Shown in pieces: positions 44,206 through 55,482 of a stretch of DNA of 64,000 bases (position 1 is the first letter of the stretch; every line of letters begins with the position of its first letter). Source of the stretch: Tetrastigma voinierianum (Eukaryota; Streptophyta; Magnoliopsida; Vitales; Vitaceae). The stretch covers positions 744,001 through 808,000 of the forward strand of contig JAEQBH010001846.1 of NCBI GenBank assembly GCA_016808115.1. Reading direction: 5' to 3'. A program made the position numbers and the translations under genes. The notes beneath the pieces are model-generated. The model searched no databases, was not told where the DNA came from, and saw only the letters and a list, made by a program, of their open reading frames with translations.

Positions 44206-46500
44206 TACAAGAACAGTGAGATATAGAGACAAATTTTAGCTAGGAAAATTATACGACTAAAGTTATTTAGTTTTATGCATATTAAGCCGCAACTAATGAA
44301 AGGTGAAATTATGGGGCCGCAACTATTGATCATTTTATAGCAGCGAGATGTAATGGGATGCTACCATATATGGCCCAATTGTCACCAATAAAGCTTTCCC
44401 GCAACCAATAAGCCGTTCTAACATAAAAATCCCTCCCCGCTCAGAACCCTTTTCACTATTACACTCTCTACTCTCTCTGTTTCTCTCTCTCTCTATCTTA
44501 AACCTTTTCTTGCCGCTTTCTGTTTTGTCTCTAACACTCTATATTCTCTACTTTCTCTTCGTTTCTCTCTCTATCAGTGGTGTATGAAGATCAACGCCAT
44601 TTACTTCTAATTGATGAGTGTCTTTTTCGGCTTTTAATTTAGATCAGACTTCCCATTGCATTTGTGTTTATTTTCTTTAGATTTCTTTCTATTACTGTTT
44701 GTTGATTTGTGTCTGGCGATTTATATTCAAAATCTATAAAATATCATATTCAATTATTTTTACTATATTTTTCTTGGTTGCCGAGAATTTATGATTAGGT
44801 TTTCTCCCCTTCTTTTTTCGTGTGACATTGGAGTGGTCGAATTTACAGCCGGCAAGGATGCTTGTTTTTATGGGAGATCATCGGTGTAATTACTTATTTC
44901 AATTATGGCTACCTTCTATTAGATGATTGCATTCGGTTGCTACCATGTTTCTACACGAAGTCTGTTGTAACTGATATAGCCTTAGGAGAAGTTTCAGGGT
45001 TTGGAATTTAGGTTTCCTTGGTCTCTTTTTTTTTTTAATAAATGATACCATTTCTCTAAATTGTTGTATATGCTTGTAGGATATTTTGTTGATGTGTTAA
45101 AATGGAATTTTATGGTGCTTATGCTTTCCAACTCAATCATTTTTTAACCCTGCAAAGGCCCAGTTGTTGGTTTATTTTATGGAAATTAGGGGTGTTTGGG
45201 AGAAAAGTTGGCTTCACTGCTTCTCAATAGAAAAAAATAGAATAAAATCATAGTGCTCGCTTGAGTTACTTTTGTTTGTTACAAAGCAATCAATATATAT
45301 CCTTGGATGATGGGGAAACAAATCTAATGATTTTTCTATATTTATGTTTGTATACTAAATATTTCTCTCTTTATTTGTTAGATACAAGAGGTTGAGAAGC
45401 AAGTGGATTAGTTCGCCTTCTTACTCCTTGAAACTTAAGGTATGAAATATATTAGATTCTGGACTCTGCTTAGGCATTCATGGAGGCATTTATATGATTG
45501 ATGAAATAAAAATCTTGTATGGCTTAAGTTGAACTGCTATTGAGAATGAATATGGGACTGTAAATTTCACTTCAAGTATATACATATTTGGTGCTTGTGT
45601 TACTGTGCCCAACTGATATCCAAGTTGAATTGGAAATCATAAAATTCATTCAAGTATGTATTTTTCCCGTGTCTGTCATCAGTTTGTTGACTTCAAATGG
45701 GCTTTCTTTCCTTTGATTCTCTCTCTTATGCTGATAAATAGATATATTGGAAATCAAGGAAAATACATCTCAGGAGATTATGAGATGACATGAAGATTAG
45801 AAAATTCCACATGGAGGTACAACTCAGTTATTGGATGTACAACTTGGTTTTGTTTAGTGGGAGTTGTGGTCTTAATAGGTTAACATCATTAGTTCTTGGA
45901 TTAAACCTTTTCTTTGTTGAGTGTCTTCAATATGATTTCAATTTGCTTTTTTCTCCGGTCTGGTGTCTTTTTGGATTGCATTATTGATAATTTGTTAAAA
46001 TAATACAAAGCTGAATTTGCAATTCAGTTTTCAACATCCCTGTTACTGATTCAATTATGAATTTACAACATGTACTTATTAGCAAAAATAATTGAGAGGC
46101 TTTACAAGAAAGAATCATATACCCCAAAAAATTAAAACAAAAAAAAAAATTGAACAACTCTCCTAATTCTGTTCTTTAATTGCTAGGAGTAATGTAGATT
46201 CATGGTTCAAAGTGGTAATATTAGTCGCTAACTCAGTATGTCCTGAGACTAATAAGTTGGGCTCTCTTGCATTGATATTTTTGAGTGATGTACTACCATT
46301 CTCATCTCTATACTTTTTATTTTGGATGCATTAGGACTCAAATTGGAGGCTGAAACATTGATGAACTTGAACTTGGGAAGCCAGGTGGGGCCTGCAAAAT
46401 ACTGCGAGAAGCCAGCACGGTGCATAAGCCCTAAATGTGCCCCCCGATGCATTAACTAGCCTCATTGAAAGAGATTCTGAGAAGAACTTGTTCTGCAACG
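44206..46500. other. Possible second DNA-transposon with promoter-like start
   Basis: aactacaagaacagtgag at 44206 resembles a damaged cactacaagaaaa terminus. It is followed by gacaaattttagctaggaaaattatacgactaaag, a style seen in the ends of plant DNA elements. A CT-rich leader (44460-44580) resembles a transcript start. The rest has no coding potential. A matching right end was not found. Its relation to the terminus at 39669 is unclear. Confidence 0.35.
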
Positions 46501-46513
46501 GCCGCCAACTGCA

Positions 46514-46700
46514 TTGAGTAGAGAGGATAATCTCCTTTTTGATCTGCTTCAGTACATAATAATGGTACGCCTTGGTGAAGAGACTTGGAGTTTGAATTTG
46601 CCCTTATGCTCAGTCTTGTTTGGGATCGATATTGGTTGTGTCAGGAGGATGAAAAGTTGTTGCAGCAACTGTGAACAATGTAATATTATGGTAATGTTTG
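46514..46700 (+). pseudogene. Possible CNL ARC2 remnant
   Basis: EDNLLFDLLQYIIMVRLGEETWS (46523-46591) resembles the 'DLLxYxMGLxLFE' line of CNL ARC2, and QEDEKLLQQL appears shortly after in another frame. Its place between the NB-ARC (to 39668) and the LRR exons (from 48075) is what a single interrupted gene would give. The match is short and judged by eye. Confidence 0.35.
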
Positions 46701-47164
46701 TTGGAATCACTGACATTTGTCGATGACTGGTAATGATTTCTATCAATACAGTATCTTCTCATATAAATATTCACGTCACTGACAATGATGTGTAACATTA
46801 GCAAGTTGCCATAGTTACCACACTTCTAAATTATTGGTGGATAAAATCATATCCTGTCTTGCTTATCCTTTTTAAAATCTTGAAAGCAGACATGCAGAGA
46901 CTTGTATTTTTGTTTTATTTAATTCTTGATAGCAACAGATTCATGAATGACAAAAGAGTAAAGTTAGGGGTAAGATGTTATTGGTGCATGTAGCTCAGAT
47001 TACATCAAATATTAGTAATTTGTCTCTTTGATTTACTATTGTAAGCTACCATGACAGCAATTTAAAATATCATTTAAATGTCATATGAATAAATAAAAAT
47101 AAAAATACTAAATTAAATTAAAATTAAATTTTAAATGATAAGAATGGTTAATAATGCTCGAATG

Positions 47165-47232
<68 letters not shown>

Positions 47233-48074
47233 ATTAAATTAGTGATTAATCATACTTATTTCTCATTCCTTTGTTATACTTGAGTTTGAATTAATTCTCG
47301 ATTTCTTTTTATGAGCAGTCTTAATCTCTCCAAAAGCTTGATCCAATATAAATTATCACTCATTTCACTTCAAATCACTAGTAATACTTAACCTTAGTTT
47401 ATTATAATTAAATCCTGATTAAGAAGGATACTTTAGACCAACAAACAGAAGAATGAATTTATTAAATGTTCCAAATTTAACCTTGAAGGGAAATGAAGGA
47501 TTATACAAAGATTTGTTTAACATACATTGTATAAAGATTTGTTTCTCCATAATGTCAACTTGCTATTTTGAAGAAAATAAGCCAAAGCTGTGCATAAAAT
47601 TATTGAAATAATCCAAGGATTAAGAGACTTTAAAAGTTCTTGCGTTTTAAAGTTAAATATATAGAGATTGAAATAATATTTTGAATGAAAAATAATGGAA
47701 AATAAAATTTAAAAATTGATCCTAGCAAGAATTATTAATATTTAATACGATTTTTTTTTCAAAAAGAACTTTGCCAAAGTCTGTGTCTAATGAATTTGAA
47801 AGAATAAATGATCACTCATGAAACAAATCTATATAATAAACGAAATAAAATTAATGATCGTTTCCTAACTAAAGCTCTTGATTACCACCTATGAAATATG
47901 ATTCCTTTCAATTTGAATTTGTAGAAGCTTCTTACAAGCTCATATTTTCTAAGGATGACAAGAATGAAGTTATGAATATTTGAGAATTAATGAATAGTAT
48001 TTAAGGAATTTTTTTATAATTGTCATAAATTTATGATGGATGATGTTATGTATTATGTTGTGTCTTTATTGTAG
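46701..48074. other. AT-rich intron-like sequence upstream of LRR exon 1
   Basis: Non-coding, containing the microsatellite at 47167-47228. It ends in the acceptor tttattgtag at 48065-48074. Confidence 0.55.
47167..47228. repeat. (AT)n microsatellite, about 60 bp
   Basis: An uninterrupted TA run. Confidence 0.97.
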
Positions 48075-48494
48075 GTTTCATTCCTGAATTTGGAGGAATT
48101 AAAACTTAGTAGTCTTTGTATGTTGAAGATGATATGGCATCCCCAACTTTCAATTGAATTCTTCAAGTTACGGAGCTTAAGTGTGTGTACTTGTCCACGT
48201 CTAGTGAATCTTATCTTATCCCATTTGATACAACACTTCCAGCATTTGAAAGAGGTAACTGTTCGTGATGGTAAAGACCTACATGTATTTTATCACCAAG
48301 GACTTAACGGAGATACTATAATTCTTCTAAAGATAAAAATATTAAAGTTGGAGAAACTATCTAAACTAAGGTTGATTTTTCACGAGGACTATAATGATGA
48401 CATGAGATACGTTTTATCTCTTTCCAAGTTCAAGGATTTTCATCACCTCAAAGAGCTACATGTTATTGATTATGGAAAGCTCTTTTATGAGAAG
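48075..48494 (+). CDS. LRR exon of a CNL resistance gene (exon 1 of the repeated type)
   Basis: This 420-nt stretch is open throughout (140 codons) between acceptor ttgtag and donor aag|gttagt, and is phase 0 at both ends. It reads VSFLNLEELKLSSL at its start and carries leucine-rich repeats of the CNL irregular type, including HLKEVTVRD and HLKELHVID with C-P-R-L and KLRSLSV lines. It ends LFYEK. It is probably one of a series of LRR exons C-terminal to the NB-ARC remnant at 38550-39668. Since that gene is broken, product formation is unlikely. Confidence 0.75.
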
Positions 48495-49356
48495 GTTAGT
48501 TTTCTCCTTTCTTTTTTTTTTTTTTTCCTTATACCACTTGAAATATTTAGAGACATTTATTATAAAAATAATTTTTAAAAAGTATGAGAAGGGTTTATAA
48601 ATCTTAATAATAATTTTTACAATTAATAAAATTCATTTTTAAATGATAAAATATGAATAGTAAGTAAATTATAAATAACGTTGATGGACAAAAGAAAATT
48701 TTGGTAAGTGAAAATAATTTTAAAAAGGATTAATTCAAATAGAAATAATATGGAAAAGAAAGTTAAAAAATGATAGTTTTTATTTTAACTTGAAAGGAAA
48801 AAATTAGGTGTTAATTGAAATAAATATTGCAATGAATTGAAAAGAGAATTATTAAAATTAATTCAAATAATAATATTTTTGTTTAAATTTTGTGTATATT
48901 TAAATCTTAATAACATTTAGAAAAAGAGGGTTAAGATGTTAAATGATTAAGATAACATTTTACTTTTCAAATTAGTAAAATATATCTTATTTCATGCAAT
49001 ACAACTAAGTAAAACATATTTTATTTCATATAGGGAGACTAATTAATTTTGATTTTAAAATGATCATCAAAGCTTATAATTTTATTATTTAGTTAAAAAA
49101 AAAAAGAACTAGTGGGTAATAAACAAAGTACAAAGGAGTTGAAAATAAGAATAAAGTTACAATTGAATTTTTAATTTTAAAAATATTAATATTAAATATA
49201 ATTTTTTTTAAACTAGTATTAAAAATAAAAATAAAGATAAAGTAAGACATTTAAGTTTCATTTGAATTCTAAATAAAAAGGTTAGGTTATAAAAATAAAT
49301 TCAAAATGGAAATTATTAAATTTTGTGTGGAACTTGGGAGCATTGTAATATTGACT

Positions 49357-49391
<35 letters not shown>

Positions 49392-49450
49392 TATTAAAGC
49401 TTAAATTTATAATTAATTATGTCATGCAACACATTGTGTTTCTTATGTAG

Positions 49451-49760
49451 GTTTCATTCTCTCCTAATTTGAAGGTGTTGGCTTTAGAAAGTTTTTCCAA
49501 ATTGAAGGAAATAAATTTTGGAATCCTCCCAAAACTAAAAATCCTAAATTTGAAGAAACTACCAAAGTTAAGCAATATTGTAAGCAATAAGGATGAGAAT
49601 GCTAGTATGAGATTTTATTTTTTCTCCTTTGACGTTCAAGAATTTTCATAACTTTAAACAGCTACATATCATTGAGTGCGGAATTATCACTGAGTGCGGA
49701 ATGGAAGATAGAAGAGAAGTTTATGACCTTTCTAATTGCATAGTGCTTTCTAATGAAAAG
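49451..49760 (+). pseudogene. LRR exon of the same type (exon 2), frameshifted
   Basis: It starts after acceptor tatgtag with gtttcattc, exactly like exon 1 at 48075, and ends aaag|gttagttt, like exon 1 at 48495. It reads VSFSPNLKVLALESF and KLKEINFGILPKLKILNLKK. Alignment with exon 1 runs through atgagat..ttt..ctc and gttcaag(a/g)a(t/a)tttcat. A frame break near the T-run at 49615-49630 ends the frame, and the second half (HNFKQLHIIECG) continues in another frame. The length of 310 nt is not a multiple of three, consistent with a pseudo-exon. Confidence 0.7.
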
Positions 49761-50265
49761 GTTAGTTTCTTCCTTTTTTTTTTTTTTTTTTTAATTTGTC
49801 CTTATACTACTTTCTTGAAATGTCGATTGCTTACCATTGTTCAAAATACAATTAATTTATGTTTATCATCCTTCTTTTAATATTTTTAAAACATAAATAT
49901 CCAATTCTAGGTATTATTTTTACGTTGTTTAAAAAAATGTATTATTTATTACATAAAAACTATTTCCATACTTTTTTTTTTATTTGAACATCATTTCTAT
50001 TCATATTTCCTTCTTTTCTTTTTTTTAAATTTGTGTTTTAGTTTTGTGAACAACAAAATAGATGTAATTCTTTTCAAAAAAAAACAAAATAGATGTAATA
50101 TTTTTCAGAAAAAAAGTGATGAACTTTTTTTTGTGCCGATTATGCAACATTTTGTAATTTTATATTTTATTTTGTAGGTTTCATTTAATTTTTAAATTAT
50201 TCATACCTTTTTTAATGTTTTTGAAACTATATTTCCTGAAATTTATACGGTAGTTTGATTTTGGG

Positions 50266-50305
<40 letters not shown>

Positions 50306-50459
50306 TAAATTCATCAAGTTCACATGTTTAGTTCAATTTTCTTGTATGTATTAATTAATTATTGATAATGTATTTATTTATGTTATAAAAAGAGAAATTA
50401 ACATAAGAAAAAATAAATAAAAGATAAAAACAAAGAATACACGGATTTTACGTGGAAAC
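49761..50459. other. Intron, third pseudo-acceptor and flank
   Basis: AT-rich. A third tttgtag|gtttcattt occurs at 50171-50186 but no LRR reading follows, so it looks like a truncated third exon. A TA microsatellite lies at 50267-50301. The last 75 bp, with ttacgtggaaac at its end, resemble sequence at 60512-60545 and 61216-61280. Confidence 0.5.
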
Positions 50460-51345
50460 TGTGAAACCCCAAAAAATAAAATCTATTTTTTCAGAAAATG
50501 ATAAAATAATAAAATTGTCAAAATAAACAAAGTGCCTAAAAATTCTTTTTTTTTTTAGATCTGATGACAAAACGGATTGCATCGCTAGGACCCGCCAAGA
50601 GTACCCAGCGACCAAAGCTTATCAATTCACATACCGAATTTTTACGAATTTTCTCGCGGTGGAGTCAAGACTTCAAGGAACGAGATTTTATGAAAATCTC
50701 TTAAGTCGAAATGACAAAGCTAAGTTCAATTAAAATGAATTGAATTGAAAAAAAATAAATGGTTTTGGGACAGAAATGAACCCAGAACCCGAGTAGACAC
50801 GTGACGCCATGAAGGCCACGTATCAAATTTAACAATTAAGTTAAGTTAGAAAGGAAAATAAAAGAAAATAGGAAAGGAAAAAGAAAGGAAAAAAAAAGAA
50901 GAAAACGGAAGAGAGAGAGCGTGAGAAAGAGAGAGATGAAAGAGAGCTCTTCCTTCTCTTTCGATCCACGGAGGTTTGTACGTCGAAATTGGTCACAAGA
51001 ATCCAAGCTTATTTACTCGACGAGAGCTGCCTGCGGTACCGAAATCATGGGATTTACCAAGATTCAAGCGAGAAGTCTGTGAAATCAGTTATTTCCTTGC
51101 TTAGAAGTGTTCACGGGACTTCCTAGATTTTCTTCTATCCTTCGAGAGGTAGAGATTTTTCCTATTTCTTGCTTATTTTCCATTCCCAGTGGCCGTTTGG
51201 CTTAGCTTTAACGCCTCTCTACGGGTCGTTTTGCCTCTTTCGCCTAAGTGGGGGCTATCGCAAATTAATGGGCATGGAATAAAGGCCTTGTTTTTAATTC
51301 TATATGATGTCCAGCGCTGAGGCTGGATTTTCGAATAGAAAATGT

Positions 51346-51665
51346 GAGAATTTGGACTAGTAACCTTCAAGGAAATCAGAGTCTCTATTTGAGACTCATG
51401 TTAGGATTTTGAATCATCCAAATCGGACTTGTAGAACTCAAGTTATGGTCTATTTCCCGATACTGCTCCAAGCTGCCTTGTTTTGGCCGAACCTACTGTC
51501 TAGGTTTTGGGACTGATTTCGGCTGAGAAAAAGTGAGAATTTGGACTAGAATCCTTCAAGGAACTTGTAGCTCTATCTGAGAACTTGATGTTAGGCTTTT
51601 GAATCACCCAAGTCGGACCTCTATAACTTAAGTTATGGTCCGTTTTTCGGGACTTCTACAGCTTA
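51346..51665 (+). repeat. Internal ~190-bp tandem units of LTR C
   Basis: Two copies start at gagaatttggactag (51346 and 51535) and contain ttgaatca(t/c)cca, tcggac(c/t)t and aagttatggtc. Confidence 0.85.
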
Positions 51666-51845
51666 GGCTGTTTAATGATCAGGTCCAGTATTTCATACAA
51701 TCAGAAGTATATCATTGCTTGAATTGAGGCATATACTAGCTGAAACTGTGTGAAGTTAAATTGTGTGTTCTAATGGTTTGGCTTGTGATGTGCTTATACG
51801 AATAAGGCCATTACATGGCTTATTGTAGGTTAGTTGTGGACATGT

Positions 51846-54083
51846 TGTAGCGCCCCTTCTCAGGTCCGACTCGATTGGCGGGTCCGAACCTAATCTGGGG
51901 TGCTCTGTTATTAATTACTTGTGACGCCCCCATTTGGGCTCTGATACCAGTAACTATAAACTTAGAATTTTAAGCTTTTTCATTAATATAATGTTAAACA
52001 TTTAACTTGTACTATATTATGTAGCAACAGATTACAAAATATATATACAAGCTCCATAGATGGAAGTGTTCAACATTTACAATATTTACATTGTTTACAA
52101 AAAAATACTAATACAAAAAAAAAACCAAAAGGTCTTCCAATGGGCACCTATTGATGTTGGCCTGGTTGCCGCTAGAAATGTCCTACTTACTTGTTTCAAA
52201 TACCTTCCCCCGTATCTACACTCCGATTAAATACCCGCAAGGTTTATAACTTAAAGGGGGAATGTATTCATATGGACAACCTATAATAATGGTCATCTCA
52301 CTTTATACACATGCATATACTTATGACAAATATAAAATTTACATATACTTATCTATTTTTCATATCTACTTTTCATAACATGTTTCTTTTCTTATCATAT
52401 TTCATACATTTTTCATGTCCTCTTATATTGTACTTCTTGTTCTTGTATACTATCATCGCATAGTAAATAAGTATGCTTCCTCATATCATATCATATACTT
52501 TTATACATTTCCTTGTATATATTTTTCATTTTCTTTATGTTCATGCCTCGCAAATACCTTAGAAGCGGATACGAGAGAAAAACCGTATGTACCGAAGGCA
52601 CTCATCACTATACGAGCATGCTGATCTTATCCTGTGATAAAATTGAAGGTACTATCGTATGAGACAAAGGATCTTTGTATGACCCAAATGGGTCCGCTAT
52701 ACGATCTAAACGAGACGGCGTCACTCCACCCAAACGGGCCTCAAGTATCTCGTAAACTGTATGTTGCAAAAGAATCGTATCCCTATAGGTATGCTTATTC
52801 ATCCAACTACCCTGGGCCTTAGGCAACTGCTTTTATTATATTTTCTTATTAATCTTTCAAGATGGTAAACTTCATATACATGAATAACTACTGTTATCAT
52901 GTATACTTATGATATATTTATTATCAAATAACATATTTCTTATAAACATTTCACTATACTTTTTCATATAACCAAATTATACCCTACTAGAATTTCCATA
53001 AATGGACTCTTGTCATATAATTACTATCTTATCATATGGGGCATTAAGTTTCGCTCCACCCACACGAGGCGCCTAATTTTTCCTTTATCTTTTTAACATG
53101 AATGGACTCTTATATACACTTATAGGGTCCTCATTAATCCAATAGACAAGTCCTTGGAAGGACGAAATAACGAAACTAAACAAAGCACAACATTTTGCCA
53201 TGCTGTGAACAAGGTTAAGGGCGAACCCAAGATCGTCCGATTCCTTCTGGCTGACGCTATGCGAAGGAAACCTCACAAGGCGTGACCTTCGAAATTACCT
53301 AAATTTTAATAAGTGGTCATTTTTCTATAAAATCTAACCAAAATCAAAAGAACACTCATATACAACCTCAAAACATGGCTTCATGCTCAACCAAACATAC
53401 ATATATGTGGAGTCTAGGAGTTCTTCCTAACTCCAATCTAACAAGAAATGAGCCTGAGTTTCAAACCCAACCCATAGACAAAATAAGAGGGTTTCAAACC
53501 ACGATCTATTCTTTCCATGCCAAAGCTGCACAAATTCCACACATGTGCCAGCTGATTCCTTCTCATCTTCTACTACTAGGGTTTTACTAACCCAACTTTC
53601 CACAATTCTAGGGTTAGGATGAATTCCTAACTACACCCTAGGTTTGGAACAAATCCATACTAACACTTTCCTACAAGACCATGAAATTCCATATTTTTCG
53701 CTCTTCTCTTCTCTTTCTCTTTCTCTTCCTCTTTCTTTCTCTTTCTTCTTTCTTCCCTTCTTCCTTCTTTTCGCTTTTGGTCTCCCAAAAAATGAGAGAC
53801 CGATCGATCTTATCCTTATTTGATATTTTACATTTTCCTTTTAATCGCACTTCTTTAACTCATTATTCTCAATCTAACTTATTCAAATTCTATTCGGGGC
53901 ATACTATCTTTTATCATATGACTTTGTGTCCCATTTGACAAATTACTCATTTACTCCTTGCTTACTTCGGTTTCTATTTTCACGCTTTTAAATTTAAATT
54001 ACGAGAGAAATTTCCTAATTATACTCATAAAATAATTCTAAACATGTTATAAAAAACAACTAGGTATATTTCGCAGTGTTACA
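51846..54083 (-). mobile_element. Solo LTR in reverse orientation, inserted in LTR C
   Basis: 2238 bp, starting tgtagcgcccc and ending cagtgttaca on the plus strand. Both ends are flanked by a perfect CATGT (51841-51845 and 54084-54088). LTR F has the same site empty at 63865-63869. Read on the minus strand, it starts TGTAACACTG and ends GGGGCGCTACA, the gypsy-type style of its neighbours. No coding region. A short minus-strand primer-site-like word lies 90 bp from its minus-strand end. Confidence 0.93.
51937..51949 (-). other. tRNA-Met primer-site-like word inside the LTR
   Basis: GGCTCTGATACCA is the exact reverse complement of tggtatcagagcc, and is next to a tgtgacgcccc word (51920-51930), which reads ggggcgtcaca on the minus strand. 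This pair normally straddles an LTR end, but here it lies inside the target duplications. Confidence 0.7.
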
Positions 54084-54530
54084 CATGTCTTATCATTTTT
54101 TGCCTAGAGATTGATGGATGTCGCATTACTCGAGTGGTAGTGACTGTGATGCCAACGTATGCGTGTAATGATATGTTGGTACGTATCGACGAGTCAATTT
54201 GTATGCTTGCTCGATATAAATGTTCAAATGATGCATGGATAATTATGTATGAGTAGGCATGCACATATAAGACTCATTGTAATAGCATGGTATGAATACT
54301 AATGGCATGATTGCATTGCATTATGCACTAGGGTGCCTCACTTATTAATGGGTGTGAGAGCATGGAAAAGATCGACACTGTGTTCGTGTCGATGGCGGGC
54401 TAGGTAATACGGGACGACGCTTCAAAACGAGTCACCTAAGCCAGGTTATCGAAGACTCCGCCCAGTTGCTTTGAAATAAAGCTATTATCGGAGGATCAGT
54501 CCATGACTCTTAAAATAAAGTCAAGTATTG

Positions 54531-54680
54531 GAGATTGTCCAAGGCCTGAGATTGTCCGGATCGTAGATTGTCTAGATTCTGAGATTGTCCGTGAGTTGAG
54601 ACTATCTAGTGGCCTGAGACTCATCCACTATCTGAGACTGCCCAAGGGCTGAATGAAGCAATGATTCGAGGTTGTCCAAA
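54531..54680 (+). repeat. Degenerate ~20-bp tandem array (gagattgtcc)
   Basis: Eight degenerate copies of (cct)gagattgtcc(a/g) or gagactatc(t/c) lie in 150 bp, for example at 54531, 54551, 54589 and 54668. It lies in the right arm of LTR C. Confidence 0.75.
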
Positions 54681-55482
54681 GGATTTGATTTATAAAAACA
54701 AAAAGCCTTTTGTTTTGGATAAAGGGTCATTGGGTGAAATACTAATGACAAGTTTTCAAATTTGGCATATGCATGTGTGAGGGAGTCGGTGAGGACTCGG
54801 GATATGGAATAGGGTGAGTCACATTCTCATCCATGACATGCATATTTGAGCAGGAACGCGGTATGTTTTATTTTGAATGCTGGTGTGCATTGCACGGCAC
54901 TTGTGCCGGGAGAGCCCTCAGAGGAATATTTTTCTCATTGGCATCAAGCCACCCTGGCCGTGGGACCCCTTCTGCAATGTGGGGTATAGAGACTCAAGGC
55001 CCGACGAGGCCGTGATTATGAAGGAAGCTAATGTGGCCTCTCGATATTTCTTTGTAAAAAAGTATTTTGTGGCTAAAAGAATTGTAACTAAATTCTTTGG
55101 GACTATTGTCTAAATAGTCGAGTATGTGCAATTACGGTAAGAGACAGATCTGACTCTTACGAACTCGTAATTACGTGTTTTATTCTCTCATTTTTAATTA
55201 AATGTGAATGAATGGGTCCTTAAAGAGATGTGTATGGGGATATGGACATGGACCTCAGGTCAATACTACTTCTGTTGAGACCTTGGATGAGTCATGATTA
55301 TACTGTTATACAAGTTATATGTTGGGTAGAGGTCCCAAAACAAAGGAGATTCTGCCTGATTTTTTATGAAAATATGGATCCCGATAAATGAGACACAACA
55401 GTGTGGTATTGAGTCACCCGAAATCCACAGGAATTCCGCGGGTTGATGGGTTGCCAACCCGACCCCTGATTCAAACTATTAT

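Larger units (their letters stand above)
50460..55477 (+). mobile_element. Gypsy-type LTR, split by a solo LTR (LTR C)
   Basis: It starts tgtgaaaccccaaaa with gaaac just before. It resembles LTR F (62201 onward) over gatgac(a/g)aaacgga, gaatttggactag, cacccaa.tcggacctctat and ggacatgt. The left arm is 50460-51845 and the right arm from 54089. The right arm aligns with F across tatcat..tttgcctagag and on to the window end, but its true end is not certain. The sequence up to 55477 is provisional, since D was inserted at that point. No internal coding region is seen. Confidence 0.7.

Noticed and set aside
46249..46452. 67-residue minus-strand ORF
   Set aside because: No recognisable motif and no supporting splice or promoter context.
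53681..53938. Leucine/phenylalanine-rich ORF resembling a signal peptide
   Set aside because: It comes from a cttt-rich tract inside a solo LTR and has no continuation.
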